DNA of 64,000 bases. Source: Mortierella sp. BCC40632. Its lineage: Eukaryota > Mortierellomycota > Mortierellomycetes > Mortierellales > Mortierellaceae. Below the pieces are notes generated by a model. It saw only the letters and a list, made by a program, of their open reading frames with translations, ran no database searches and was not told the DNA's origin. Position 1 is the stretch's first letter. The number at the start of each line of letters is the position of its first letter. Of this stretch, positions 48,925-59,906 are shown piece by piece. The position numbers and the translations under genes were made by a program. The DNA is taken from contig WAEK01000001.1 of NCBI GenBank assembly GCA_011634665.1, positions 1,007,501 through 1,071,500 of the forward strand. Direction: 5' to 3'.

Positions 48925-51079
48925 ACAATTCTTTTTCTTTTCTTTTTCCCTTTCTCTCTCTCTCTCTCTTTCTCTTAGTATATCCGTCTTCCTCTCTATC
49001 ACTACCTCTCTCTCTCTCTCTCCACCTCCATGCAATAGATGCAAATGACGATGGCATGGATTATACTACAAACTCGAATAGAAAAAAAAAAAAAAAAAAG
49101 GGCTTTCGATACTTTGATGTCTACACTTTTCTCCACTCTTTCTTTATTTTTCTCTCTCTCCTGGACAATGTCCAATACAGTGTGTATCCCAATTATCGAT
49201 CGTACTTCTTGATGCTTCTTTCATGAGAGGAAAAAAAAAAAGAAAAAAGAAAGTCTTTGGTATCAAACCAGAGCCCCCCGAGTAAGAGTGAGAGAGAGTG
49301 AGAGAGAGTGAGAGTAATGTGGTAGATGGAACGAAAGAGGAGGGCGATGGAGGGGAGGGATCCCAACCAACAAGGAGCATGCGAATGAGGAGCAGGATGA
49401 GAAGAAGAAAAAAAATTAAGAAAGAGAGAGAGAGAGGCTCATTGTCTCTGGATTCTAAAAGTGATCACTCTCCAGCTCTGATGAGAGGAGGCCATCGACA
49501 AATTTATCAGTGTCCCAGGCTCATTTTATCTTTTTTGGGTTCATATCATCATCATCATTATTATTATGATTATTAGGATTTTTTTTTTTTTTTTTTTTTT
49601 TTTCTGATCCGTCCGTCTGTCTTCCCAGACAGGCTGTGTTATCGATTTGATTCGTGTTGGCCCATGCCCATGGGGCCCCTTGGGTTGCACAACTCACACA
49701 CACGCACACACACACGCACACGCACACGCACACGCACAACCACACACAGCCAACACACTCACAGAAATGTACGGTTACTGTCCACCTGCTTTTGTCTTCC
49801 TGACTGAACTTTGTCAGGGTCCCTCCTCCTCCTTCTCCTCCCCCTCCTCCTTTACCTGGGACATTATTACCCGTCATAGCCAAAGGGGAGGAGCGGAGTA
49901 GTGCCCTTGCACTTCACTCTCACTTTCTCTCTCTCTCTCTCTTTCTCTCTTTCTTTCCCTCTCAGCTCTGCTTTGCTCTACTTTGCTCTGCTTTTGCTTT
50001 TGCTTTTGCTTTTGTCCTTGCCTATGCCTTTGCCTACGCCTTTGCCTTTGCCTTTGTTGCTTTTGGTCTGCTCATGGTCGGATTACCTGTTGCACCCTTA
50101 ATCAAGCCTGGGCATCCAGTTGTTTGTTACCCAAGTGAGAGAGAGCTCACGATGTTGCTATATAATCTGTTGACTTGTTGTTCTGTTTTTTTATGTTTGA
50201 TGTTTGAGAGGATCGTTGGATTAACAAAAAAAAAAAAAAAAAAAAAAAAAAGGGGTGAAGGTACCAGGGGAAGGAAAGAAAAAAAAAAAAAAAAGAAAGG
50301 GAAGGGAAGGGAAGGGAAGGAGGTAGGGGGAGAATAAAAGGAGGAGGAGGTTGCATAGGGAGGTATGGTGCAACGAATAGGAATGAGAGAGAAATGAGAC
50401 GACCGGCATGCCTCAAGTGTCACGTTAGTTTGCCAGTCTCAAAGAAAAGCTGGAAATCGGGTTCCCTTCTGGGTTACCTCGCCAATGATCGATATTAGTG
50501 AAGAAAACAAAAGAAAGTGTGTGTGAGTGAGAGAGTCGAGTGAGAAAGAAAGACGATGAAAAGTGAGAGAAGGAGTGAGAGAGAGAGAGAGAGTAAGAGA
50601 GAGAGAGCGAGAGAGAACCAGATCTCTCTCTCTCTTTTTTTTCCCCTGGGGACTGTCTCTCTTTTCTTCCCTCGCAAGACATGTGCATGGCAGGATCCAG
50701 TGACCTGGAAACCGCACCGCAGAACCGCAGCCTGTGGCACTGAGCTAGAACCCGATGGGCTGGAGAGGAGAAAAGGAGAGGAAGAGGAAGAGGAGAAGGA
50801 GAGAACAAGAGAAGAAGAAGGAGAGAAAGCACCCTCGACTTGTCAATAACAAAAGACCAAAGAAGAGGACTCTATTTCTTTTCTTTCTTTCTCTCACTCT
50901 CTCTCGTTCTCTCTCTTTCTCTGTCTCTCTCTCTTTCTCTCTTTCGCATACCACTCTTCTCTCTCTCTTCTCTCTCTCTTCTCTCCTCTTTCTCTTTCTC
51001 TCTCCCCTTTGCGCGCGTCATTGTGTGTCGATTGCACTGACCCGGGACAGCTACGTAGGGCATTGTCCTCTTTGCCAGC
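48925..51079. other. Spacer rich in GA/CT and A/C repeats
   Basis: Contains the Sec14 3' UTR, a T run near 49580-49603, an alternating (CACACG)n stretch at about 49697-49747, an (A/T)GCTTT repeat at 49972-50060, A29 near 50225-50251, and mixed GA/CT tracts 50520-51040 preceding the PHO81 start. A CACGTT hexamer lies at 50421. No gene was recognised. Confidence 0.5.
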
Positions 51080-52810
51080 ATGAAGGTAGGCCTCTCCGGA
51101 CGAGGCTCCTGCTCCCCTCGCTCATTCTCTCTCACTCTCACTCTCGCTCTCTCGCTCGCTCTCCCCTCCCCGGCATCATCCGCTACTCTCCACAGAACCT
51201 GATCAGACACGGGACTGGCTCATATTCACCCTCTCTCTATCTCTCCATTGCATCGCCTGCAACAGCCATTTTCTAACCTATCCATGCATGCGTTGCCATC
51301 CATTTTCAATCCGATCCAATCCAATCCGACCCATCCATCCTTTCCTTTCCTTTCCTTGCCTTTCCTTGCCTTCCTTCTCCTCCATTCATCTTTTCTTCCT
51401 TCCAATGGCATGCCATTCTTTCCTCCATCTTCTTCTCTCTAGTTCGGAAAGCAGATCCAGTTCCAGCAAATCACAGAATGGCAGAATCACTACATGAACT
51501 ACAAGGGTCTGAAAAAGATCATCAATTCACTGATCCAGGAAAAGGCCCAGTCCATCACCACCATCAGTGCCTCACCACCTCCTGCTCTCCCCGGAAGTCT
51601 CTCACCACCGACGACGATCGCCTCTTGCCATGCGACTACGAGTACTTCTTCCTCCGCCGCAGCCTCGGGCGATGACGACCACTACTCGCGATTTCTACAG
51701 TCTCAAAAGGCCGCGTTCTTTTTCAAACTTGAGCGAGAACTCGAAAAGGTATGTCCTCCCCCTTTGCTCTAATTCTAAACTTTTTTTTTTTTTTTTCTTT
51801 CTTTGTACACACACATACAACCCTACATACGCATACTATCGCCACGATAGAGAGCTCACGCCACCCTTTTTTTTTTTTTTTTTTTTTTCCCTGAATAGGT
51901 CAACACGTTCTACTTGCAAAAGGAAACCGAGCTCAAGGTCCGGCTTCGGTCTCTGATTGACAAGGAAAAGATTGTTCTGACTCGCCAGGGCAGACCAGGC
52001 ACCAGCTCTTCCATCAACTCTCTCCGCGAGGCTTATAGACAGTTTGAACAAGACCTGAACAAGCTCCAGGTGGGTTCTCTTTTGACCTGGACCCAGTGTT
52101 TCTCTCTTTCTCTTGTTCTCTCTATTCTCTCTGGTGCAATTATCACATGGAAAGAGAAAGAGACAGAAAGAAAGAAAAAAAAAAAAAAAAAGTGCCAACT
52201 AACCCGCATAATTTGTCCTCTTTCTCTCTCCCCTCCTCTCCATGCATCTCGACGTCCATAGAAATTCGTAGAGACCAACGGGACGGGATTCCGGAAGATC
52301 TTGAAAAAATGGGATAAGCGATCAAAGTCAAGCACCAAGGAACTTTATCTCTCTCGCCAGGTCGAGCTCCAACCTTGCTTCAACCAGGATGCCATGGTCG
52401 AACTCGCCGACAATGCAGCTTACCATCTCTTGGGACTCGAAAATTTTCAACAGCAGCAACAACAACAGGTGTACAATGGCAATCATCATGCCCTGAACAA
52501 TCGTACCTCCTCTTCCAACCCTCCCAGTCCCATCTCCGCTACCGCTTCCACATTTGGCTCTCTCTCGGCTACCGCTGGAATACCAGGGTCCGACTCCCAG
52601 GCCTTGTCCTCGCCAACTCAGCTTTTAATGGATGAACTAGAATCGGATCTTTTTACCGCCCTGACCACTAACCAGGTCGATCTTGTGCAGGAACTCTTGA
52701 ACCGCCGACTGGCAACTCCCTCTGCACTCGAGAATAACTCCTTGTCTACGTCATTTGCTCTTAATCACAACAACGGTACCCCTGGTAGTACCCTTGCCAA
52801 TGGAGATACC

Positions 52811-52852
<42 letters not shown>

Positions 52853-55478
52853 AGCAGCAGTAGCAATGGGATCATTGGACTGGAGAATGCAAAAGAAGTG
52901 ATTTCTCGCGTCTTTTGGAGATGCTGTTCAGAAACCAGTGTATCCGACAGTGCGATCCAACAGCTTGTCAGGAGTGGTCTCGTCAACTTTAAGTTTGTCG
53001 ATGACATTAGTGACCGGACTTGTCTCCATGAAGCAGCCATGGTCGGTCGACTGTCTCTTCTCAAACTTGGTGTCGAACATGGGGCCAGTCCTGAATGTAC
53101 AGACGTCTATGGTCGGAGACCCCTTCACTATGTCTCGATGTACGGTCATGCAGACTGTGCGACCTATCTCTTGTCGATGGATGCATCCACGACGGCGACG
53201 GATCACGATGGTTTCCGACCCCTGATCTATTCTGTCATGAATGGTCACACGCGTTGTGTCAAGATCTTTTTAGCTCATGGAGTGGAGATTGAGGCGAGTC
53301 AGGAAGGAGATCCGATCCCACTTAGTCTTGCCTGTCAATATGGACATGAGGATATCGCCATGATGCTCATAGGATGGGGAGCCAATGTGATTGCTAGCAA
53401 TGCCGATGGATTAGAGCCGCTGCATATCACTTGTCGTGAAGGCCATACACGGTTAGCAAGGACGTTGACGACACGAGGTGCTCGACTAGATCAGGAAGAC
53501 AAGTACATGTGTTGGACACCCCTGTTCTATGCTGCGAGCGAAGGGCACGTGGACTGCGTACGAATCCTGCTTGAGGCCGGGTGCAAGGTCAACGTTGTGG
53601 ACGAACTTGGAAAGACTCCGATCTATTATGCAGCCAGCGAGGGTCACGCGAGTTGTGTACAACTCTTACTTGATGCAGGAGGAGAGGCCGAAGGGGGGAA
53701 GACCAAGTTGGAAGGACCTGTGACAGTAGAGTCGATGCGATCGACCACGCCTTCCATGATCTCTACCACGGTTGTGAATACGACGAGTAGTACGATCCAG
53801 TCTGGGATGGACCATGGTCTGAATGCAGTATCGGGCATGTCGAGTCCACCACATTTGGATGAATTGGATATGGATTTTATTCCTACCTTGGCACTTCCAC
53901 CGCCTATTATCCCCTTTAGGATTTATGGACATAATTACTTGGACAAGAAGTGTCAGGTCAACTTGACGTTGGGTCATCCCAACTTTCCGGATCATTCGAT
54001 CGAGAGCCAACAGGAGCAGGATAAGGAAAAGAGCAAGAAGGGTCTCACTACTACTACTACTACTACTACTACCAACAGCAACAGTAACAGCAACAGCAGC
54101 AGCAACGGCAATAACAGTAATAATAACAGGGTACCGACCAAAGGACCTGTTCATTTGTATGGAACGTCTCAGATTTCGTCACTCAAGCTCATCATTTCGT
54201 CTCGACCTGACAATGGCATGATTCCTCATAATGTGATTCTGCCCTTGGGGGATGAACGAGAAGTGTTTGGATTCCAAGTGGATTCGTTGGAGCATTTTAC
54301 GGTGGAATTCGAAATCTTTCCCACGTTTGGGTCCAAGGCGATTGGACGGGCAGTGGCTCTCCCAAGTTTGTTCATGTCGGAAGGACCAGGGTCGTCTTCG
54401 ATCGGCAAGGCGATCTTGCCATTGTTTGATGCTCATCTCAAGGTGGTAGGAGAGGTTGCGTTTGAGTATTCAGTGATTCGACCGTTTGAAGGGGTACGAC
54501 TTGAAGTGGGAGGAAGGGTAGAGACTTATTGGAAATCGACCAATAGCATTGATTCGTCCTCCTCGGCCAATGCTGCTGCCACGACCACCACGACCACCAC
54601 TACGGCGACCTCGACTCCTGTGACGGGTACACCCTCGGTGATGCCAGTGAGCACCTCCACATTTGCGGGAGGGCTGTTTTCTTCTTCACAGTCGTTTAGT
54701 GGAGGTGTAGGAGGAGGAGGGATGGGAGGAGGAGCAGGAGGACAAATGATTCCGTCGTACATTACGGCATCGTCACTTTCGGGAGAGTACATTCAATTGT
54801 CGATCCAGTTGACTCGAGATCTTGTTCCGGTGGTGTTTGCGAATTGGTACTTGCCTGTGGATGGGTTTGACCTGGCCATTTCGGATGTGTCATTTGCTCA
54901 GTTCAAGATGTTTGGTGAGATGTATATGCGACAGCATCAGCATGCAAGTGGAAGGGAGACCAGTGGAAGGATAGCTGACTCTTGGAGGAGTAGTGAGTGG
55001 AGAAAAAAAAGGCCTATGAGCGATGGATGAGTCTTGAGCAGGTTTTAAAAGGTAAAAGGCAAGGTTGTTGGTTTTCCTTTGGCTTGTTGTTCTGATCAGA
55101 TGCTGACCCATGCGTCTTTTCTTCTTCTTCCTTTGTCGGAAAAATAGATTCTTCCAAAGCACATTGGAGTGAACCTGGAATTGAAATATCCTACGCTCTC
55201 GGAGCAGACATTCTATAGGCTTACCAATTGTGTAAAGGTGAACAAGTTTGTGGACACGATCCTTCAGACAGTCTACGACTCTTCCTCGGCAACGCATCAT
55301 CCAAGTGTCATGTTCTCGTCTTTCAACCCAGTCATTTGCTCGGCCGTCAACTGGAAACAGCCCAATTGTAAGTGTTTTTTTTTTTATTATTTTTATTATT
55401 ATTGCTATCATGTCATGTGGCGGCCAACGTTTTGTCCTCCGATGTTTCTACTCGACTAAAGACTGAAAAACGAATCCA

Positions 55479-55523
<45 letters not shown>

Positions 55524-56154
55524 GTCCCTCTCCAATTTCTAGATGCGGTCTTCTTTAGTACCTATGCTGGATATGACAAGAGCAGGAGATCCGAGTCTAC
55601 GTGTCTTGCCCGATCTTCCAACGGAACACAGACATCTACTCCGACAGGATCCAAACGGAAAGAACCCATGGATCCCGAACAACTTCCTTCCCCCAAACAT
55701 GGATCTGCAGCGATTGAAACTCAACTGGATTCAATATCTAGAGTGATCAGCAATGGTTCTACTCTCGCTAGCTCTACGACTGCTACCACCACTGCAGAGG
55801 TTTCATCTTTCACAACAACAGGAGTGGTTGCTGCTGGAACGGTGACGGATCCTACTTTGGAGACCTCACCTTTGTTGACGCGACCAGGCACGGTGACGAC
55901 CTTGACCTCGAATGTGCCTAATGAGCCCGAATTTTGTGAGGATGACAAACGGTGTTTGTCGATCAAGGAAGCGGTCAAGTTTGCGAGAACGAATAACCTA
56001 CTTGGTGTTATTTGTGAGGCTACACCTCTGGTACGTTGGGATGAAGCATGGTGTTAAATGCGGGCAGGGTTGGAGGAAGGAGGGGGGAGGGGGAGTTGCT
56101 ATTCGACTGATGACTTGATGAACTGGATCCTAACTTGATAAATGTCCTCATACA

Positions 56155-56210
<56 letters not shown>

Positions 56211-56632
56211 AGGTTCAAGTGCCCAGCTTGATCACACACATCAAGGAAGCTGGTCTGATCCTGTCGAGTTTTGGCGTCGGTAACCGAGACCCAACATGGG
56301 TACAGATCCAAAGAAACCATGGTGTCGATGCATTGATGGTGACAGAAGACTATGGATCTGAACTTGTGACGACCACAGGACAAAGAACTGGACATTCCGA
56401 GAGATTGTCATCATCCACATCGCAATCGTCTTCGTCTCGTCCTAGTTCTTCCTCGTCCATGAGTGGAACAGGTCTAGGATTAGGATCGACGACAACGACA
56501 ACAACAACAACATCAACAACAACAGCATTGGGAGGAGGAGGAAGTGGAGGAAGTGGATCGAGTGGAAGTATACCCGAGGTGGAGGAAGGTGTATTGAGGT
56601 ACCAAAATGGGGTAGATTCAGGACTCTTTTGA
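51080..56632 (+). CDS. PHO81: Phosphate-pathway regulator PHO81 (SPX-ankyrin-GDPD-like)
   Basis: Regulator that senses phosphate through its SPX domain and inhibits the Pho80-Pho85 cyclin/CDK in fungi. The first coding exon is only ATG-AAG (51080-51085). Next come 51443-51748, 51899-52069, 52262 to about 55041, 55148-55367, 55543-56030 and 56213-56632. The SPX domain opens FGKQIQFQQITEWQNHYMNY and closes with FRKILKKWDKRSKS, carrying the lysines that bind inositol pyrophosphates. Ankyrin repeats follow at about 52900-53700 (DRTCLHEAAM, YGRRPLHYVSMYGHADC, GKTPIYYAASEGH). The C-terminal part is the degenerate GDPD-like domain (RDLVPVVFANWYLPVDGFDL, ILPKHIGVNLELKYP, NYAVFFSTYAGY, CLSIKEAVKFARTNNLLGVIC). 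Poly-Q and poly-N insertions are present. Problem: around 55003-55010 (A8) the frame leads to a stop, while AYERWMSLEQ in the next frame fits the family. Either a small intron or an indel is involved. Confidence 0.92.
52808..52872 (+). repeat. (AAC)n in-frame trinucleotide repeat
   Basis: AAC repeats coding a run of Asn followed by Ser in PHO81, between the SPX and ankyrin parts. A second AGC/AAC-type tract lies at about 54048-54128 in the loop before the GDPD-like domain. Confidence 0.85.
55480..55523. repeat. (AT)n(GT)n tract in a PHO81 intron
   Basis: About 20 bases of alternating AT followed by about 23 bases of GT, just before the acceptor of the intron 55368-55542. Alternating purine-pyrimidine sequence of this kind can adopt Z-DNA. 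Confidence 0.85.
56163..56209. repeat. A47 homopolymer directly before a PHO81 splice acceptor
   Basis: 47 consecutive A end one base before the CAG acceptor of the last PHO81 exon (exon starts 56213). Confidence 0.85.
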
Positions 56633-59600
56633 TTGCTATTATTGTATAACAAAAGGAAAGAAAAGAAAAAGAAAAAGAAAAAGAAAACTAACATCAACAA
56701 TAAAATTCAGCTACTCTGTATTGGATAAAACTCTGGGAATGTGGTGAGAGAAAGAGAAAGAGAGAAGGTAGAAAGGAAAGCACAAAGATTTGTAAATGTC
56801 AAAATAACCAACCAAAAACGAATCATAGTCGACTCGACTTTTTGGGGAGTAAGGGATGTGGCAGGGAAAGGTAGATGTAGGATCAGTTTGTCCTACGAAC
56901 CATGGATCGGTAGGATAAAAAAAAAAAAAAAAAAAATCTAGGAGTGAGGTGCTACGTGTGGCAGTGAAGAAAGAAATGTCAGAAAGAGGAACAAGGAATG
57001 CGGAAGAAAGTTGTTTGTCCAAGAGAATAGAAGTCGGGGAAAAGACTATTGATTGGGCAGATACCTCTAATTATCAGGGATGATTCGACCAGAATCTCTT
57101 GGTATGTAGTGGCGATGTGGTGATGTGTGGTACTTTGGTTGCTTGATGCGTGTACACAGTGTTGTGTGGCCTGGATAATGTATGTGTTGGTCATCGATGA
57201 GGACGGACCGGGCATGCTCACGACTGTCACTTTTTTTTTTTTTTTTTTACCTCCTGCCCCTGGATTTCAGGAACAAAGAAAATGGCAACAAACAAGCTCA
57301 ACGAGATGGAAACGGACTAGGAAAAAAAAATCATAAAGATAATTAAAGAGAAAATCACAGACCGACAAGGAGAGGGGGGTGACAAGCATTGACCAACAAC
57401 CAACCAGTCTTGTTCATCTCTGTTGAGTATACGTATATGGTCCAAAGAAGAAACAAGGCAACTCAGTTACACCACCACCACAAAAAAAAAAAAAAAAAAA
57501 AAAAAAGATACATGGCCCTTACCGGGGATTGCGAAAGAAATGCTCTTCTGCACGAGCGCCCACGGCCTAATTGGAGAGGACGAAAGTCCAAACTTTCTTT
57601 TACTCTGACTTTGTCGAAAATCAAAAAAGCCAAAAAAGAGGTTTTTTGGTGTTCCCATCCTCCTCCTTCTCTCTCATCCAACCAAGTTCAGAACTCTTGC
57701 TTCCCCAATCGTATGCAGGCCCAAGTGCACGCGCATTGCTCGACCGTTGCCCTGACGACCTCTTGGTGTTGCACGTGGCTAGGACAAGGCATCTCCAAGG
57801 GACGACCACCCCTAGACTGTCTGCCTCACTGAGCCATCCCATGTTAACATGCATGCTTGACCTTCTGTCCTCCCATTTCTAGACCTCGTTGTTTTTTCTT
57901 CATCTTTTCTCTCCACCCTGTCTCATCGTGGCAACCACGCTTTTACATAAAGTAAGCTGATACGTGAGGATATGGCGGGAGAGAAGGAGGAAGAAATAGG
58001 AGACAATGGCAACCAGTCCCCGGTTTGAAAAAAAAAAAAGCGGTCAAGGAGAATAGCGGAGATAGGAGAATCCTTTTCTTCAGCAACCAGGCGACACTGA
58101 GCCCTGGTATCGCTGCTCACTTTGAAGAAAAAAAAAAAAAGGTGTGCACAGCGCACGCTAGCCCTGTCTCCCTGCAATGAGGATCGTCTCTTTTCTAAAT
58201 TGTCTTGCCATCGGCGAGTAGCTCTTTTTGGATCCAGACTGGGCGGGTATTCAACTCGAAAAAATGGGCGTACCTCTCTCCTTCTTTCTTCTCTCTCTTC
58301 CTCTTTCCACTTCATATCTCCACCCCCATCCCCCCTTTCTGGAGAGCACGCACAAACTTGTACAAAGTAACCAATACCTGAGTGTACACGGGTCTGTCTC
58401 CCCTACCCTGACTCCAACCCTACCTTCCTAGGGTACGCATTAAGCCAGTAAGAATGAGAAGCAAAGAAAAGTGGTTTTCAGCGAGAGCCGTTAATAAGTA
58501 TTGCTGCGCGATGGTTCTAGACTGGTCGAGGTTTGGACCATTACGTTGTGTACGATCGTTCCTTCTACCTGCCCCTTCCTTCTTTTCTCTTTTCCTATTT
58601 TTCTCCTTTTCTTTTCGCGCGTGCTCAAGAGACAGGGTCTGCGATGACCTTCACACTCGTCAAAAAGAAAGGGCTGGACCCATTGATCTGTTTTGAGCGG
58701 CAATTGCTTGGTCATGACTTACCCGTTCGACTGGAACCCCGTGATACCCGCCAAACCAAAAGACAAGATCTCTCTTTTTTTCTTTTTTTTCTGTAAGAGT
58801 CAGAACGTTGTTGTGCACGTATTGAAAGCCGGATCTTGGACCGGATGCAAAATAAAAGTAAAAACCCCAAATAGGGAGCCGATGGTCTCGGGAAGAGAGA
58901 GAAGCCATGTGGCGCCCTTTTTTTTCTAATAGGTGCTACAAACGGTCATCAGCCTTTTTTTTGGATCCAACACAGATAAGAAGGATGGAGGCATTATTCA
59001 GACCTGAACTGGAGATTTTTTTTTTTTAACGGCCAGGGCAGAAGCTCCGTCCTGTCGAAAGGGAGAGACAGTCTGTGTAAGCGAGCGTGTTTGTGTGTGT
59101 GTGTATGTGTGCAAGGTCGACAGTTTGTGTGTGAGTATGTTTGTGTTCACGGCAGACAGGGACCTCCAGGAGAGAGAGAGAGAGAGAAAGAAAGAGGTTT
59201 TGTTCTGCCTATGGCCCAATCGCAGGCGCGTATACAGCTCGTGCGTGCCACTGAAGCCCTCGGACGGGCCAACGTGTGCTGCATGGCCGAGCCACGACGG
59301 TGCCGCGCGAGAGCAATGGACGAACGCCCTGGTCGAAAAAGCCAGCATCAGAGCACTCTTCTTGTTCTTCTTCCTCTCACTCCCCTCCCCCCCCCTCTCC
59401 CCTGGTATCTCTCGGTACGGGGCGCCACGCACTCCTTCTTCCTCTTCTTTTCTCCTGCATTGCCCGATTCGCGCAAGGTTATTAAAGCGCTTCGCTGCCC
59501 CACACCTTTTGTTCTCGCTTTCCTTTCCTTTTCATCTGGTCCTCGCCGCATTGCGCTGAACCCCCCGTCTTCTTTCCCACCGCTCGTCCTCTTTTCCTCT

Positions 59601-59906
59601 TTCTCTCTCTCTCTCTTTCTCTTCTTCTTCTCCCTCTCCCTCTTTCATTTTTTTTTTCTCATCCCTTGTTACTGTTCTTGACAACGTCCCTCCCTGAGCA
59701 CACTCCACAATTGCTCCGCATCCTACGGCATACTCCTCCCTCACCCACACTCTCTCAGTCCTCGTCTCACACTCAACATCGATCCTGCTCGATCTACTCG
59801 ACAACACACTTTTTCCTTTCTTCTTCTTGCTTGACAGCCTCTCCCGCCACCCACCATTAGCAGACGCAGCCCCACCATCACGCCCCTTGTTCAGGGCTCA
59901 CACACC
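56633..59906. other. 3.3-kb spacer between PHO81 and PHO84
   Basis: No gene recognised. It contains E-box-like hexamers relevant to Pho4-type regulators: CACGTG at 57772-57777, CACGTA at 58816-58821 and AACGTG (CACGTT in reverse) at 59271-59276. There is a (TG)n tract at about 59089-59110 and, from about 59345 to 59890, a CT-rich leader before the PHO84 ATG. Confidence 0.5.
59271..59276 (-). promoter_or_regulatory. Candidate Pho4-type site (CACGTT)
   Basis: CACGTT on the minus strand, about 630 bases upstream of the PHO84 ATG. CACGTG/CACGTT are the yeast Pho4 core sites. A hexamer is expected often by chance, so this is a weak call. Confidence 0.25.
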
